A DNA stretch of 64,000 nucleotides, from contig NZ_WQCA01000005.1 in assembly GCF_013032445.1 (NCBI RefSeq), positions 62,001 to 126,000 on the forward strand. The letters are read 5' to 3'. The position numbers were made by a program, and so were the translations under genes. Shown here piece after piece: positions 1 through 9,523 of this stretch (position 1 is its first letter; every line of letters starts with the position of its first letter). Below the pieces are notes generated by a model. The model did not search any database. It was given only the letters and a program-made list of their open reading frames with translations, and was not told the DNA's origin. The stretch is from Ruegeria arenilitoris. GTDB taxonomy: Bacteria; Pseudomonadota; Alphaproteobacteria; Rhodobacterales; Rhodobacteraceae.

Positions 1-857
<857 letters not shown>

Positions 858-858
858 G

Positions 859-1908
859 TCAGGCCACCCTTTTGCCGTCTTGGCCGAAATACCGGCAATG
901 GGCCGGGTTCATGTAAAAGCTGTGGTTCTCACCAACCTGGTAGGGGTGAACACCAGCCGCGAGCGAAACCCACGCTTCTTCTCCATGCTGGAAATGCGCG
1001 CTGGAATCCGAGCCCGACAATTCGGTCACGATTACGCGGCCCGTGAGTTCCACATCATCACCGGATGAGCGGAACGGCGTCACCCTGTGGGGCCGTACGG
1101 CGACCATGTAGTCTCCGTCGGCTATGCCGGTGACCGGCCAGCCGCCTCCGCCTGCCAGTTGCGCCTGGGCGCCGGAAACGGTGATGCGCGCCACATTGAT
1201 TGGTGGGTCCGAGAAGACGCGCGCGGCGGCGATGTTCTCGGGGTTGCGGTAGATGTCGGCGGTCGGACCGAACTGAGTGACGCGGCCGTCTTCCATTAGG
1301 GCAGTATAGCCGCCCAGCAAAAGGGCCTCTTCGGGTTCCGAAGTGGCGTAGACCACCACGGCTCCACGTCCGGCGAAAAGGTCGGGTAGTTGCTCGCGCA
1401 ATTCCTCGCGCAGCTTGTAGTCAAGGTTCGCCAGCGGTTCATCTAGAAACACCGCGCGGCTCTCTTTCGCGATGGCGCGGGCCAATGCGGTTCGTTGTTG
1501 TTGCCCGCCCGACAACTCATGCGGTCGGCGGTGCAGCATCGGGCGCAGTTGCAGCAGATCGGCGGCTTCTTCGACGCGGCCTTCGATCTCGGTCCTAGCC
1601 ATGCCCGCAACGCGCAGCGGCGAGGCGATGTTGTCGAAAACACTCATATGCGGGTAGTTCACAAAGAACTGGTGCACCAGACTGATCTGCCGCTTTTGCG
1701 TGTTCAGCCGGGTTACGTCCTGCCCATCCATGAAGACTTTGCCCGAGGCAATCGGGTCCAGCCCCGCCATCATCTTGATCAGAGAGGTCTTGCCGGATCC
1801 CGTCGCGCCCAGCAGCACATTGAAATGGCCGGTTTGCAGCGTCAGGTTCGTGGGCTTGATATGGATGACATTGCCAACCCGTTTGGTGGCGTCTTGTAGT
1901 TCGATCAT
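859..1908 (-). CDS. glpS: ABC transporter ATPase, glycerol-type (GlpS-like)
   Basis: Second ATPase subunit of the importer, 349 residues from the chosen start. It has Walker A GATGSGKTS, a canonical signature LSGGQQQR, Walker B FLDEPLANLD and a C-terminal TOBE-like region. A longer frame opens with GTG at 1974, but that start would place a strong intercistronic hairpin (1955-1977) inside the coding sequence; the ATG at 1908 gives the usual short N-terminus beginning MIELQDATK. It follows the binding-protein gene by 83 bp and precedes the second ATPase by one base. The pairing of a canonical with a degenerate ATPase fits a heterodimeric glycerol or glycerophosphate-type importer. Substrate is inferred from the binding protein. 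Confidence 0.82.
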   Translation of the reverse strand: MIELQDATKRVGNVIHIKPTNLTLQTGHFNVLLGATGSGKTSLIKMMAGLDPIASGKVFMDGQDVTRLNTQKRQISLVHQFFVNYPHMSVFDNIASPLRVAGMARTEIEGRVEEAADLLQLRPMLHRRPHELSGGQQQRTALARAIAKESRAVFLDEPLANLDYKLREELREQLPDLFAGRGAVVVYATSEPEEALLLGGYTALMEDGRVTQFGPTADIYRNPENIAAARVFSDPPINVARITVSGAQAQLAGGGGWPVTGIADGDYMVAVRPHRVTPFRSSGDDVELTGRVIVTELSGSDSSAHFQHGEEAWVSLAAGVHPYQVGENHSFYMNPAHCRYFGQDGKRVA

Positions 1909-1954
1909 GTCCGTGGGTTCCGGTCCTTCAGTGCTGCGCACTGGTCTTTGTGGT

Positions 1955-1977
1955 GGGGATGCCGCGAACGGCACCCC
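1955..1977 (-). other. Intercistronic hairpin after the binding-protein gene
   Basis: In the minus-strand transcript a stem of nine base pairs (five plus four, split by a one-base bulge) closes on a UUCG loop. It lies 14 nt after the stop of the binding-protein gene and before the ATPase start. No U-run follows, so it is more likely an mRNA-stabilising or partial-attenuation element than a full terminator. Confidence 0.7.
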
Positions 1978-1991
1978 CGGTTTTCAATTAC

Positions 1992-3731
1992 TTACTGAGA
2001 CTGCCAGCGCTGAACCAGTTCGTCATAGTTGACGGTCTGGCCCTGCGGCTTTTCGTTCTCAAGCTTGGCCTTGGGTGAGCCCGCTTTTTCCAGCCAGAAG
2101 GCAGGGTCCTGCGGTTCGTTCAGGCGCGGGCCACAACCACCGTAGACACCGGCGCTTTCATCCGCGGCCTGCATACGGGCCATGGTGATGTCCATCTCTT
2201 CGGCCAGACGGTCCATCGCCTCTTGCGGGGTAAAGGCGCCCGAGTTCACGTCACCGATCTGCTGCCACCAGATTTGGGCCAGCTTCGGATAGTCCGGAAC
2301 GTTGATGCCGGTCGGCGACCACGCCACACGGTCAGGCGAGCGGTAGAACTCGACCAGACCACCAAGCTTGGGTGCGCGTTCGGTGAACGATTCGTGGTTG
2401 ACCGAGCTGTCGCGGGTGAAGGTCAAACCCACATGGGATTTCTTCACGTCGACAGTTTTGGAGGTCACGAATTGCGCGTAAAGCCACGCTGCCTGAGCAC
2501 GATCCGCAGGGGTCGACTTCAGGAAGGTCCAGGATCCCACGTCCTGATAACCAACCTTCTGACCTTCTTCCCAGTAGGGGCCATGTGGGCTGGGTGCCAT
2601 CCGCCACAGCGGTGTGCCTTCGTCATCCACGGTGTTGTTGCCTTCGGACTTCGGCTTCACCATGTCGGCGGTGAAGGCAGTGTACCAGAAGATCTGCTGG
2701 GCAACGTTGCCCTGGCTTAGCGCTGGCAGCGACTGGTAGAAGTCGTAAGACGCAGCACCCGGAGGCGCATAGGCCCGCAGCCACTCATCCCACTTGCGGA
2801 TGGCATAGACCGCAGCCGGGCCGTTCGCAGCACCACCACGCGACACCGAGGCACCGACGGGGTTACAGGTGCCCGCTTCCATGCGGATGCCCCATTCATC
2901 GACCGGAACACCATTCGGCTCACCTTTGTCGCCAGCACCAGCCATTGACAGCCAGGCATCGGTCATGCGCCAGCCAAGGTCAGGTGCGCGTTTGCCGTAA
3001 TCCATGTGGCCATAGATCGCCACGCCGTCGACTTCCTTCACGTCGTTGGTGAAGAATTCGGCGATGTCTTCATATGCGGACCAGTTGACCGGAACGCCAA
3101 GGTCGTAGCCGTACTTCTCCTTGAACGCGGCCTTGTTGGCCTCATCATCGAACCAGTCCTTGCGGAACCAATAGAGGTTCGCAAATTGCTGATCGGGCAG
3201 TTGATAGAGGTTGCCGTCCGGACCGGTGGTGAACTGAATGCCCATAAAGTCATCCAGATCCAGAGTCGGTGAGGTGGTCGCCGACCAGTCACCGCCCATC
3301 TGCTCGGTCAGGTTATACGCCAGTTGCAGACGCGAGTGCGTACCGATCAGGTCACTGTCATTGACGTAACCGTCGTACAGGTTCCGGCCCGTTTGCATCT
3401 GGGTCTGAACGGCCTGAACTACCTCACCTTCGCCAAGGATCTGGTGGTTCACTTTAATGCCGGTGATCTCTTCGAATGCCTTTGCCAGAACCTCGGATTC
3501 ATAGGAATGCGTCGGTATGCTTTCCGACAGCACGTTGAGTTCCATTCCGGCATAGGGCTCGGCAGCTTTGATGAACCATTGCATTTCCGCCATCTGTTCG
3601 TCTTTCGACAGGGTCGATGGCTGGAATTCGTCGTCGATCCAACGTTGTGCTGCGGCTTCGTCGGCCCAAGCAGAGCCGTGCCCCGCAATGACGGCAGCCG
3701 CCGCCACTGCGGAAAGTAGATGTCTCCGCAT
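1992..3731 (-). CDS. glpV: ABC transporter substrate-binding protein, glycerol-type (GlpV-like)
   Basis: Periplasmic binding protein of 579 residues, large for the family and typical of the rhizobial glycerol importer component GlpV, which it resembles strongly from memory (SESIPTHSYE near the N-terminus, NLYDGYVNDSDLIGTHSR, SPTGINVPDYPKLAQ near the C-terminus). The N-terminus carries a signal peptide (MRRHLLSAV..., Ala-rich core, AWADE cleavage region). The ATG at 3731 was chosen over an upstream in-frame start at 3785 because it has GGGAGGAG at good spacing and starts directly at the signal peptide. It is first in the operon, ahead of both ATPases, and is followed by a stable hairpin, consistent with higher binding-protein expression. 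Glycerol as substrate is inferred from family resemblance. Confidence 0.85.
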   Translation of the reverse strand: MRRHLLSAVAAAAVIAGHGSAWADEAAAQRWIDDEFQPSTLSKDEQMAEMQWFIKAAEPYAGMELNVLSESIPTHSYESEVLAKAFEEITGIKVNHQILGEGEVVQAVQTQMQTGRNLYDGYVNDSDLIGTHSRLQLAYNLTEQMGGDWSATTSPTLDLDDFMGIQFTTGPDGNLYQLPDQQFANLYWFRKDWFDDEANKAAFKEKYGYDLGVPVNWSAYEDIAEFFTNDVKEVDGVAIYGHMDYGKRAPDLGWRMTDAWLSMAGAGDKGEPNGVPVDEWGIRMEAGTCNPVGASVSRGGAANGPAAVYAIRKWDEWLRAYAPPGAASYDFYQSLPALSQGNVAQQIFWYTAFTADMVKPKSEGNNTVDDEGTPLWRMAPSPHGPYWEEGQKVGYQDVGSWTFLKSTPADRAQAAWLYAQFVTSKTVDVKKSHVGLTFTRDSSVNHESFTERAPKLGGLVEFYRSPDRVAWSPTGINVPDYPKLAQIWWQQIGDVNSGAFTPQEAMDRLAEEMDITMARMQAADESAGVYGGCGPRLNEPQDPAFWLEKAGSPKAKLENEKPQGQTVNYDELVQRWQSQ

Positions 3732-3974
3732 CTGTCTCCTCCCAAAGATTATGTGATCCGGCGCGAACCGGATGACGATCAGCATCAGCGATTTTCTGCG
3801 TATGTGTCAAACTAAATTTTTAGTAATTGGAATTGTAGGGAGTTCCGTGGCGGCGACGCATCCTCGGTTGCCAATTTTTGAATTCGTTGTAAGCTGCACC
3901 CGTGATTACAAAAAATGTCGCTGACTGACATGGCGCCAATTAGTGAAAACCACTTGGACGCATGAGGATAGGCA

Positions 3975-5336
3975 ATGTCCCAGAGTCTGTTGAAATACAC
4001 GCGTGTACTGGAAATTGTAGGTGATACGATCAAGGTCAGGGTGCCCTTGGACGAGTCTGCGGACGCTGCGGTTCGGTTCAATGATCTGGCTGTGATCGAG
4101 ACGATTGATGGGCATAAAACCCTGGCGCAGGCAATCTTCATCGACCATGACGTGGTGACGCTGCAGGTATTTTCCGGCACCAAGGGGATATCGACCGAAG
4201 CGACCGCAACCTTCCTTGGCCACCCGATGCAGACGCCCTATTCGGCCAATATTCTGGGCCGTGTGTTTGACGGGGCAGGGGTGGCGATAGATGGCGGACC
4301 GGATTTGTCAGCCGAGCCCAGAATCGATATTGGCGGACCGACCGTGAACCCGGCCGAGCGGGCGGTGCCCAACAAGATGATCCGCACCGACGTGCCAATG
4401 ATTGATGTGTTCAACACGTTGGTCGAAAGCCAGAAAATCCCGATCTTTTCCGTTTCGGGTGAGCCGTTCAACGCATTCCTCAGCCGAATCGGCATTCAGG
4501 CGGACGCCGATATCGTGGTGTTCGGCGGGTTGGGGCTGATCTTTGACGACTACCACACGTTCCGGACATCGTTTGAAGACGCCGGGGTATTCTCCCGCAC
4601 GGTGATGTTCGTCAATCAGGCAATGGACCCTCTGGTGGAACGCCTGTTGGTGCCCGACATGGCGCTGGCCGTGGCCGAAAAATTCGCGGTGGAAGAGGGC
4701 AAGCGCGTGCTGGTCCTGCTGACCGATATGACCGCCTTTGCCGACGCGATGAAAGAGGTTGGCATCAGTCAGGAACGGGTGCCCTCGCAGCGCGGTTATA
4801 TGGGCGATCTCTACTCCCAATTGGCGCGGCGGTATGAGAAAGCCTGCGACTATGCCAAGGGCGGGTCGGTAACGGTTTTGACCGTAACAACGATGCCCGG
4901 CAATGACGTGACCCACCCGGTGCCAGACAACACCGGCTATATCACCGAAGGGCAGTTCTATCTGCACTCCGGCGTGATCGACCCATTCGGCAGCCTCTCG
5001 CGCCTCAAGCAGAACGTGATTGGCAAGACCACGCGTGAGGATCACGGGCAAATCATGAACACGATGATCCGGTTCTATTCTGAAAGCCGTGATGCCGCGC
5101 AGAAACAGGCAATGGCGTTTGATCTGTCTGATTACGATCACCAGTTACTGAAATTTGGAGCGCTGTTCCGGACGCGGTTCATGGACATCAACGTTTCGAT
5201 CCCGCTGGAAGAGGCGTTGGATCTGGGCTGGAAAACGCTGGCTGAGTGTTTCCAGCCTGAACAACTGCTGATGAAGCAGGCTTTGGTCGACAAGTATTTC
5301 CCGAAGGATGCCAATGGCGCGGTTGCAGCTGAATAA
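3975..5336 (+). CDS. ntpB: V/A-type ATPase subunit B (non-catalytic)
   Basis: Regulatory, non-catalytic head subunit of a V/A-type rotary ATPase, 453 residues, normal length. Family landmarks include the N-terminal barrel, GRVFDGAG near residue 95, SGEPFNAF near 161 in place of a P-loop, MPGNDVTHPVPDNTGYITEGQ, and a C-terminal helical part. It opens a seven-gene operon on the plus strand; GAGG lies 7 nt before the ATG. The 243 bp upstream, shared with the divergent importer operon, are AT-rich and must hold both promoters, though no convincing hexamers were picked. Finding B first, not A, is unusual for such operons. V-type ATPases are not standard in alphaproteobacteria, which rely on F1Fo. 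Confidence 0.93.
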   Translation: MSQSLLKYTRVLEIVGDTIKVRVPLDESADAAVRFNDLAVIETIDGHKTLAQAIFIDHDVVTLQVFSGTKGISTEATATFLGHPMQTPYSANILGRVFDGAGVAIDGGPDLSAEPRIDIGGPTVNPAERAVPNKMIRTDVPMIDVFNTLVESQKIPIFSVSGEPFNAFLSRIGIQADADIVVFGGLGLIFDDYHTFRTSFEDAGVFSRTVMFVNQAMDPLVERLLVPDMALAVAEKFAVEEGKRVLVLLTDMTAFADAMKEVGISQERVPSQRGYMGDLYSQLARRYEKACDYAKGGSVTVLTVTTMPGNDVTHPVPDNTGYITEGQFYLHSGVIDPFGSLSRLKQNVIGKTTREDHGQIMNTMIRFYSESRDAAQKQAMAFDLSDYDHQLLKFGALFRTRFMDINVSIPLEEALDLGWKTLAECFQPEQLLMKQALVDKYFPKDANGAVAAE

Positions 5337-5919
5337 ATCGTCGCTGGCTCGCCAGCAGACGCAGCTGAAAAGCTATGAGCGGTTCCTGCCGTCGCTGGAC
5401 CTGAAGCGCCAGCAGTTGATGGCGGAACGTGCCAAAGCGCGCGAGGATGTACGGCGGCTTGAGGAAGAGGTGAAGGAACTGGCCCAACAGGTCGGGGCGA
5501 AGCTGCCGATGCTGGCGCAGCAGGGTGTCGATTTGGACGGGCTGGTTGAACTCAAGGACTATCAGGTCAAAGAGGTCAACGTTGTGGGTGTGAAAATGCC
5601 CGCGCTGGACCGGATCGAAGCTGCAGTGCGGCCCTATTCTCTACTGGCCAAACCCCATTGGGTCGATGCCGCGGCGCAGTTGCTGCACGACATGATCGAG
5701 GCGCGTCTTCGGGTCAAGGTGGCCGAGGAACGGGTGAAGATTTTCGACAAGGCCGTCGCGACGATCACCCAACGCGTCAACTTGTTCGAAAAGGTCCTGA
5801 TCCCGCGCGCCAAGGCCAACATCAAGAAAATCCGCATCTACCTGAGCGATGAGCAGATGCAGGCCGTTGTGCGTTCGAAGATTTCAAAACGCAAACACGC
5901 GCAGGAGGCCGTAACATGA
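5314..5919 (+). CDS. ntpD: V/A-type ATPase subunit D (central stalk)
   Basis: Central-rotor shaft subunit of the V/A-type ATPase, 201 residues. It shows the expected two long helices: an N-terminal coiled coil (LNKSSLARQQTQLKSYERFL through about residue 65) and a C-terminal coiled coil rich in Arg/Lys (RVNLFEKVLIPRAKANIKKIR). The ATG at 5314 lies 6 nt after AAGG; an ATG at 5308 sits directly against that sequence and is less likely. The gene starts inside the last 23 bases of ntpB, implying translational coupling. It would rotate inside the A3B3 head and contact the membrane rotor. No separate subunit F gene is seen in the operon. Confidence 0.9.
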   Translation: MARLQLNKSSLARQQTQLKSYERFLPSLDLKRQQLMAERAKAREDVRRLEEEVKELAQQVGAKLPMLAQQGVDLDGLVELKDYQVKEVNVVGVKMPALDRIEAAVRPYSLLAKPHWVDAAAQLLHDMIEARLRVKVAEERVKIFDKAVATITQRVNLFEKVLIPRAKANIKKIRIYLSDEQMQAVVRSKISKRKHAQEAVT

Positions 5920-7712
5920 GTGTCGCGCGCCTCAAGAAACTGTCCTTGGTCGGACGCGCAGGTCAGAAGACAGAAACGCTTGAGGCGCTGCAGGAGTTAG
6001 GCTGTATGCATGTCCTGCCGTTGGCACCGCCTCCGGCCGAACCCGAAAAGATCAGCGAGCGTGGGGCAAGAGACGCCTATAAGGCATTGCGTTTCCTGAC
6101 AGATGTGCCCGAGCCGCGCCGACAGATACAGCGTGACTCGGATTTCGACATGGACCAGTTCGTCAAGGACGTGCTGGACCTAATGCAGCGCACGCGTGAC
6201 ATGACCGACCGGCGGGACTTTCTGGCTCATCGGATTGCCCAAGTGCGACCATGGGGAGATTTGGATTTCCCGCCCGATGATGTGTTGGCGGGAAATCGGC
6301 TTTGGTTCTACCAACTGCCGGTTAAGCACCGCGATGCGCTGTCCGATCTGACACTGCCTTGGGCCATTCTGGAACAGGATCATCGCTTTATCTATGCGGT
6401 CCTGATCGCACCGGAAGAACCCGCTGATGACATTCTGCCGGTTCCACGCACTCACACAGGCTCGTTGCCTATCCACGAGTTGGAGGCGCAGCTGGAAGAG
6501 GCCGAGATTGCCATCGAAGCGCTTGAGGCTGAACGGGTTGCGCAGACCCGTTATCTGACGTTGATGCGGCGAAATCTGTCCGTGGCAGAAAGCGCGGCTG
6601 AACTTGCCCATGCAACGCAGAAAGTGCGCGACGAAGAGGCGATGTTTGCCCTACAGGGCTGGGTGCCCGAAGATCGCATTGAGGCCGTGCTTGAGATGGC
6701 TCAGGCCAAGGATGCAGCCGTTCTGATCGAAGAGCCGGGGCCGGATGAGTCGCCGCCCACATTGCTGGAGCAACCGGAAAAACGCAGTGCAGCTGTGGAC
6801 TTGGCACTGTTTTATCAAGTCCCCGGATACAAGGATTGGGATCCGAGCATAATCGTCGCCGCCTCGTTTGCGTTCTTCTTCGCGATGATCGTGGCCGACG
6901 CCGGATATGGCGTTGTCATCCTGCTGGGCCTGCTGCTGTTCTGGAAACGGATGGGTCGAACGGCCGGAGAGAGATCGTGGCGACTATATGGTCTGATCAT
7001 CTCGGGCGCGACGATTTTGTACGGGATTCTGGTCGGCAGCTATTTCGGAGTGTCTCCACCCGACGGGTCGATCTGGGCCAAGCTCAAGCTGCTGGATATG
7101 AACAATTTCGGGGCCATGATGATGGTGTCGATTGTTGTCGGTGTTCTGCACTTGGTTCTGGCCAATGCGCTGGCCGCTCGGGCGGCGTGGGGGCAGAGGA
7201 AAGCCATCGCCAATCTGGGTTGGATCGCGGCGCTGATCGGCGGGTTTGTTCTTTGGCTCAGCTACATGAGGGGGGAATCCCCAACACCCGGGGCAGCAGT
7301 CCTGATCGCAGGCGCTCTGGCCATCCTGCTGTTCTCAAGCGAGCGTGTGATTAAGAAACCCACCGACTGGATTTGGCGTTTGATCGACGGGGTTCAGGGT
7401 CTTGCTGGGGCTATGGGCGCGTTTGGAGACGTGCTGAGTTATATGCGCCTGTTTGCGCTGGGGCTGGCCTCGGCTTCGCTGGCGATCACCTTCAACGATC
7501 TGGCCATGTCGGTTATTCACGCGCTGAAAGGGCCGGGTATTCTATTCGGTCTGTTGATCCTGATCATCGGCCACATCCTGAACTTCGCCCTCGCGTTGAT
7601 GAGCGGCGTCGTCCACGGATTGCGTCTCAATTACATCGAATTCTTTAAATGGGGTCTGCCGGACGAAGGCATTGTCTTTCGTCCGTTCGCCCGCAAGGAG
7701 GTTCAGGAATGA
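5916..7712 (+). CDS. ntpI: V/A-type ATPase subunit I (membrane stator)
   Basis: Membrane stator subunit (a-type) that carries the ion half-channels, 598 residues, slightly shorter than common homologues of about 650. A soluble, coiled-coil-rich N-terminal half (to about 300) is followed by seven or eight hydrophobic segments. Two conserved arginines expected to face the rotor glutamate are visible: Arg511 in SYMRLFALGLA and Arg570 in VHGLRLNYIEFFKWG. Start and the ntpD stop overlap as ATGA. The final segment YIEFFKWG...GIVFRPF is characteristic of the family. With ntpK it forms the ion-translocating part. Confidence 0.92.
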   Translation: MSVARLKKLSLVGRAGQKTETLEALQELGCMHVLPLAPPPAEPEKISERGARDAYKALRFLTDVPEPRRQIQRDSDFDMDQFVKDVLDLMQRTRDMTDRRDFLAHRIAQVRPWGDLDFPPDDVLAGNRLWFYQLPVKHRDALSDLTLPWAILEQDHRFIYAVLIAPEEPADDILPVPRTHTGSLPIHELEAQLEEAEIAIEALEAERVAQTRYLTLMRRNLSVAESAAELAHATQKVRDEEAMFALQGWVPEDRIEAVLEMAQAKDAAVLIEEPGPDESPPTLLEQPEKRSAAVDLALFYQVPGYKDWDPSIIVAASFAFFFAMIVADAGYGVVILLGLLLFWKRMGRTAGERSWRLYGLIISGATILYGILVGSYFGVSPPDGSIWAKLKLLDMNNFGAMMMVSIVVGVLHLVLANALAARAAWGQRKAIANLGWIAALIGGFVLWLSYMRGESPTPGAAVLIAGALAILLFSSERVIKKPTDWIWRLIDGVQGLAGAMGAFGDVLSYMRLFALGLASASLAITFNDLAMSVIHALKGPGILFGLLILIIGHILNFALALMSGVVHGLRLNYIEFFKWGLPDEGIVFRPFARKEVQE

Positions 7713-8152
7713 ATGAGCTTGTTCTGACATTGGGTTGGCTGGGGATTTACGCACCCATGGCGCTGGGCGCAGCCGCAAGCGCCATCGGCTGTTCGATTGC
7801 GGGGATGGCCAGTATCGGCGCCATGACCGAGACCGAGGGCGGCTATGGCCGGTTTGTTGGTGTGTCGGCCTTTCCGTCGACCATGGTGATCTACGGCATC
7901 GTTATCATGTTCACACTGAACCGCGACGTGACGCCGGAAAACGCGGGCGGGTTGTTCGGGATCGGTATCCTGTCGGGCATTGCGCTGATGTATTGCGGCA
8001 TTTGGCAAGGCCGGGCCTGTGCGGCGGCGATTAACGCGACCAAGGAAAAGCCTGAAATCTTCGGCCTGTCGCTGGCACCAGCAGCGATCATCGAAGGCTT
8101 TGGCGTCTTTGCCTTCGTCTTCGCCTTGGTCATCAGCGCGGGGATCAGTTGA
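7709..8152 (+). CDS. ntpK: V/A-type ATPase subunit K (rotor ring proteolipid)
   Basis: Rotor-ring proteolipid of 147 residues with four transmembrane helices, the duplicated hairpin typical of V-type rings. The essential carboxylate is Glu129 in PAAIIEGFGVFAF (helix 4). Compared with the Na+ site of Enterococcus NtpK (Thr64, Gln65, Gln110, Glu139, from memory), Thr58, Gln100 and Glu129 are kept but the second position is Met59 instead of Gln. The spacing Gln100 to Glu129 (29 residues) matches. The coupling ion is therefore uncertain. The true start is the ATG overlapping the ntpI stop as ATGA; a longer in-frame start upstream lies within ntpI and is rejected. Confidence 0.92.
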   Translation: MNELVLTLGWLGIYAPMALGAAASAIGCSIAGMASIGAMTETEGGYGRFVGVSAFPSTMVIYGIVIMFTLNRDVTPENAGGLFGIGILSGIALMYCGIWQGRACAAAINATKEKPEIFGLSLAPAAIIEGFGVFAFVFALVISAGIS

Positions 8153-8829
8153 TGGCACAGGATGGGATGATTTCGCACGGTGTCGATGCGCTGATCGACA
8201 AGTTGCGCAGTGACGGCGTGGCGGCCGGGCAAGCGGATGCGGACAAACTTCGCGCGGATGCCAAGGCTGAAGCCGCAAAGGTCCTGGCCGACGCAAAACG
8301 CGAGGCGGATGCCTATCAGAAAAAGGCCCGCAGCGAGTCTGACAGTTATCGCGCAGCGGGTGAGGAAGCGCTGAACACCGCCATGCGTGACGCGGTATTG
8401 ACGATGAAGGCTGGTCTGACGGACCGGTTCCGCCAAGATGTCGAGCGACTGGTCACCAGGGAAATGGGTGACCCGGACCTGCTGAAACAGATGATCCTCG
8501 AAGTGGTGGGCCGTGCTGCTGCTGAGGCTAAGCTGGACGGCAAGGCGCAGGTCATCCTTCCTGCTAAGGTCGCCACGCAAGAGGATATCAAGCAAAACGC
8601 TGACGACATTCAGTCAGGCAAATTGACCAAATACGTATTGGGCCTGACCGCCAAGATGCTGCGCGAGCAGGTCGAGTTACACGCTTCGGACGACGCGCAG
8701 GACGGTATCCGGGTCCGAGCTGAAGATCAGGGCGTTGTGTTGGATCTGACCGACAAGGCCGTAGCCTCTTTGTTGATGGAACACCTGCAACCTCGCTTCC
8801 GCGCAGTGTTGGAAGGGGTGATCCGGTAA
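8152..8829 (+). CDS. ntpE: V/A-type ATPase subunit E (peripheral stalk)
   Basis: Peripheral-stalk subunit of 225 residues. The N-terminal half is a long Ala/Lys/Glu-rich coiled coil (about residues 20-85, many ADAKAEA-type repeats), followed by a mixed C-terminal domain with DDAQDGIRVRAEDQGVVLDLTDKAV, which resembles the head-binding domain of V-type E subunits. Start overlaps the ntpK stop (TGATG). No separate subunit G/H gene is present, so the stalk may use E alone or a G-like protein encoded elsewhere. The divergent sequence makes this the less certain of the classical subunits, but operon position supports it. Confidence 0.82.
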   Translation: MAQDGMISHGVDALIDKLRSDGVAAGQADADKLRADAKAEAAKVLADAKREADAYQKKARSESDSYRAAGEEALNTAMRDAVLTMKAGLTDRFRQDVERLVTREMGDPDLLKQMILEVVGRAAAEAKLDGKAQVILPAKVATQEDIKQNADDIQSGKLTKYVLGLTAKMLREQVELHASDDAQDGIRVRAEDQGVVLDLTDKAVASLLMEHLQPRFRAVLEGVIR

Positions 8830-8830
8830 C

Positions 8831-9523
8831 ATGTCGGACCCCGACGCCTATATCGCTCTGATCAGCAGCTTGCCGGGCTCGGAACGGTTGTTTATCGCCA
8901 AGCAGCCGCCACTGTCGCGGTTGCGTCTGGATCGCCGTTTGACCGCGCTGACAGCTGAAGATGCGCGCGTATTGAAGGTGTTGGAGCACGCTCTGAATTG
9001 GAGCGACTATGATATGGACGTCACGGACGCGCAGGCCATTGAGCGGTGTAAAGAGGCGCTGGGCGACATTCCGCAGTCGACCTTGCGAGAGCTATTTGTG
9101 GAACGTTTGGACCTTCGTACGGCCGTCGCCGCGCTGCGCCTGCGCAAGCAAGGGGCTGGCCCGCCCGCCGGTACATATGGAATGGGCCGATGGGCCCGGC
9201 ACATCCCGGCCAACTGGACCGACCCGACCTTCAAGCTGGACGGGCCAATGCCCTGGATCAAAGAGGCCAAGCAATTGCTTGACGCCGGAGACCCTATGGG
9301 CCTTGAAAGGCTGTTGTTGTCAGTCAGCCAAAAGCAACTGAAACGGCACGCGTCCCGTCACTATTTCGATTTCGAAGCGGTGGCGATCTACGTGCTGATC
9401 TGGAACATTTTCGACCGCTGGGCGCAAAGCAACGCGCAGGACGCGGCCAAGAGATTTGAACATCTGGCGCAACAGGCCATGGCCGGTGCCGCCGAGATTG
9501 GTTTTGACGGAGCAAGCGCATGA
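8831..9523 (+). CDS. DUF2764-like V-ATPase operon protein (candidate collar/C-type subunit)
   Basis: Protein of 230 residues located one base after ntpE and overlapping ntpA by four bases. The N-terminus DAYIALISSLPG and the helix-rich body resemble DUF2764 proteins that sit between E and A in V-ATPase operons of Chlamydia and Bacteroidetes (recognised from memory). The stretch ERLDLRTAVAALRLR recalls the ExxD...LR pattern of V-type subunit C/d, which couples the central stalk to the membrane ring; no other C-like gene exists here. The C-terminal half is amphipathic with no transmembrane segment. Function is inferred from position only. Confidence 0.65.
   Translation: MSDPDAYIALISSLPGSERLFIAKQPPLSRLRLDRRLTALTAEDARVLKVLEHALNWSDYDMDVTDAQAIERCKEALGDIPQSTLRELFVERLDLRTAVAALRLRKQGAGPPAGTYGMGRWARHIPANWTDPTFKLDGPMPWIKEAKQLLDAGDPMGLERLLLSVSQKQLKRHASRHYFDFEAVAIYVLIWNIFDRWAQSNAQDAAKRFEHLAQQAMAGAAEIGFDGASA

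Noticed and set aside
4308..5141. Minus-strand open frame (277 codons) opposite ntpB
   Set aside because: Shadow of the ATPase B subunit with His-rich nonsense translation.
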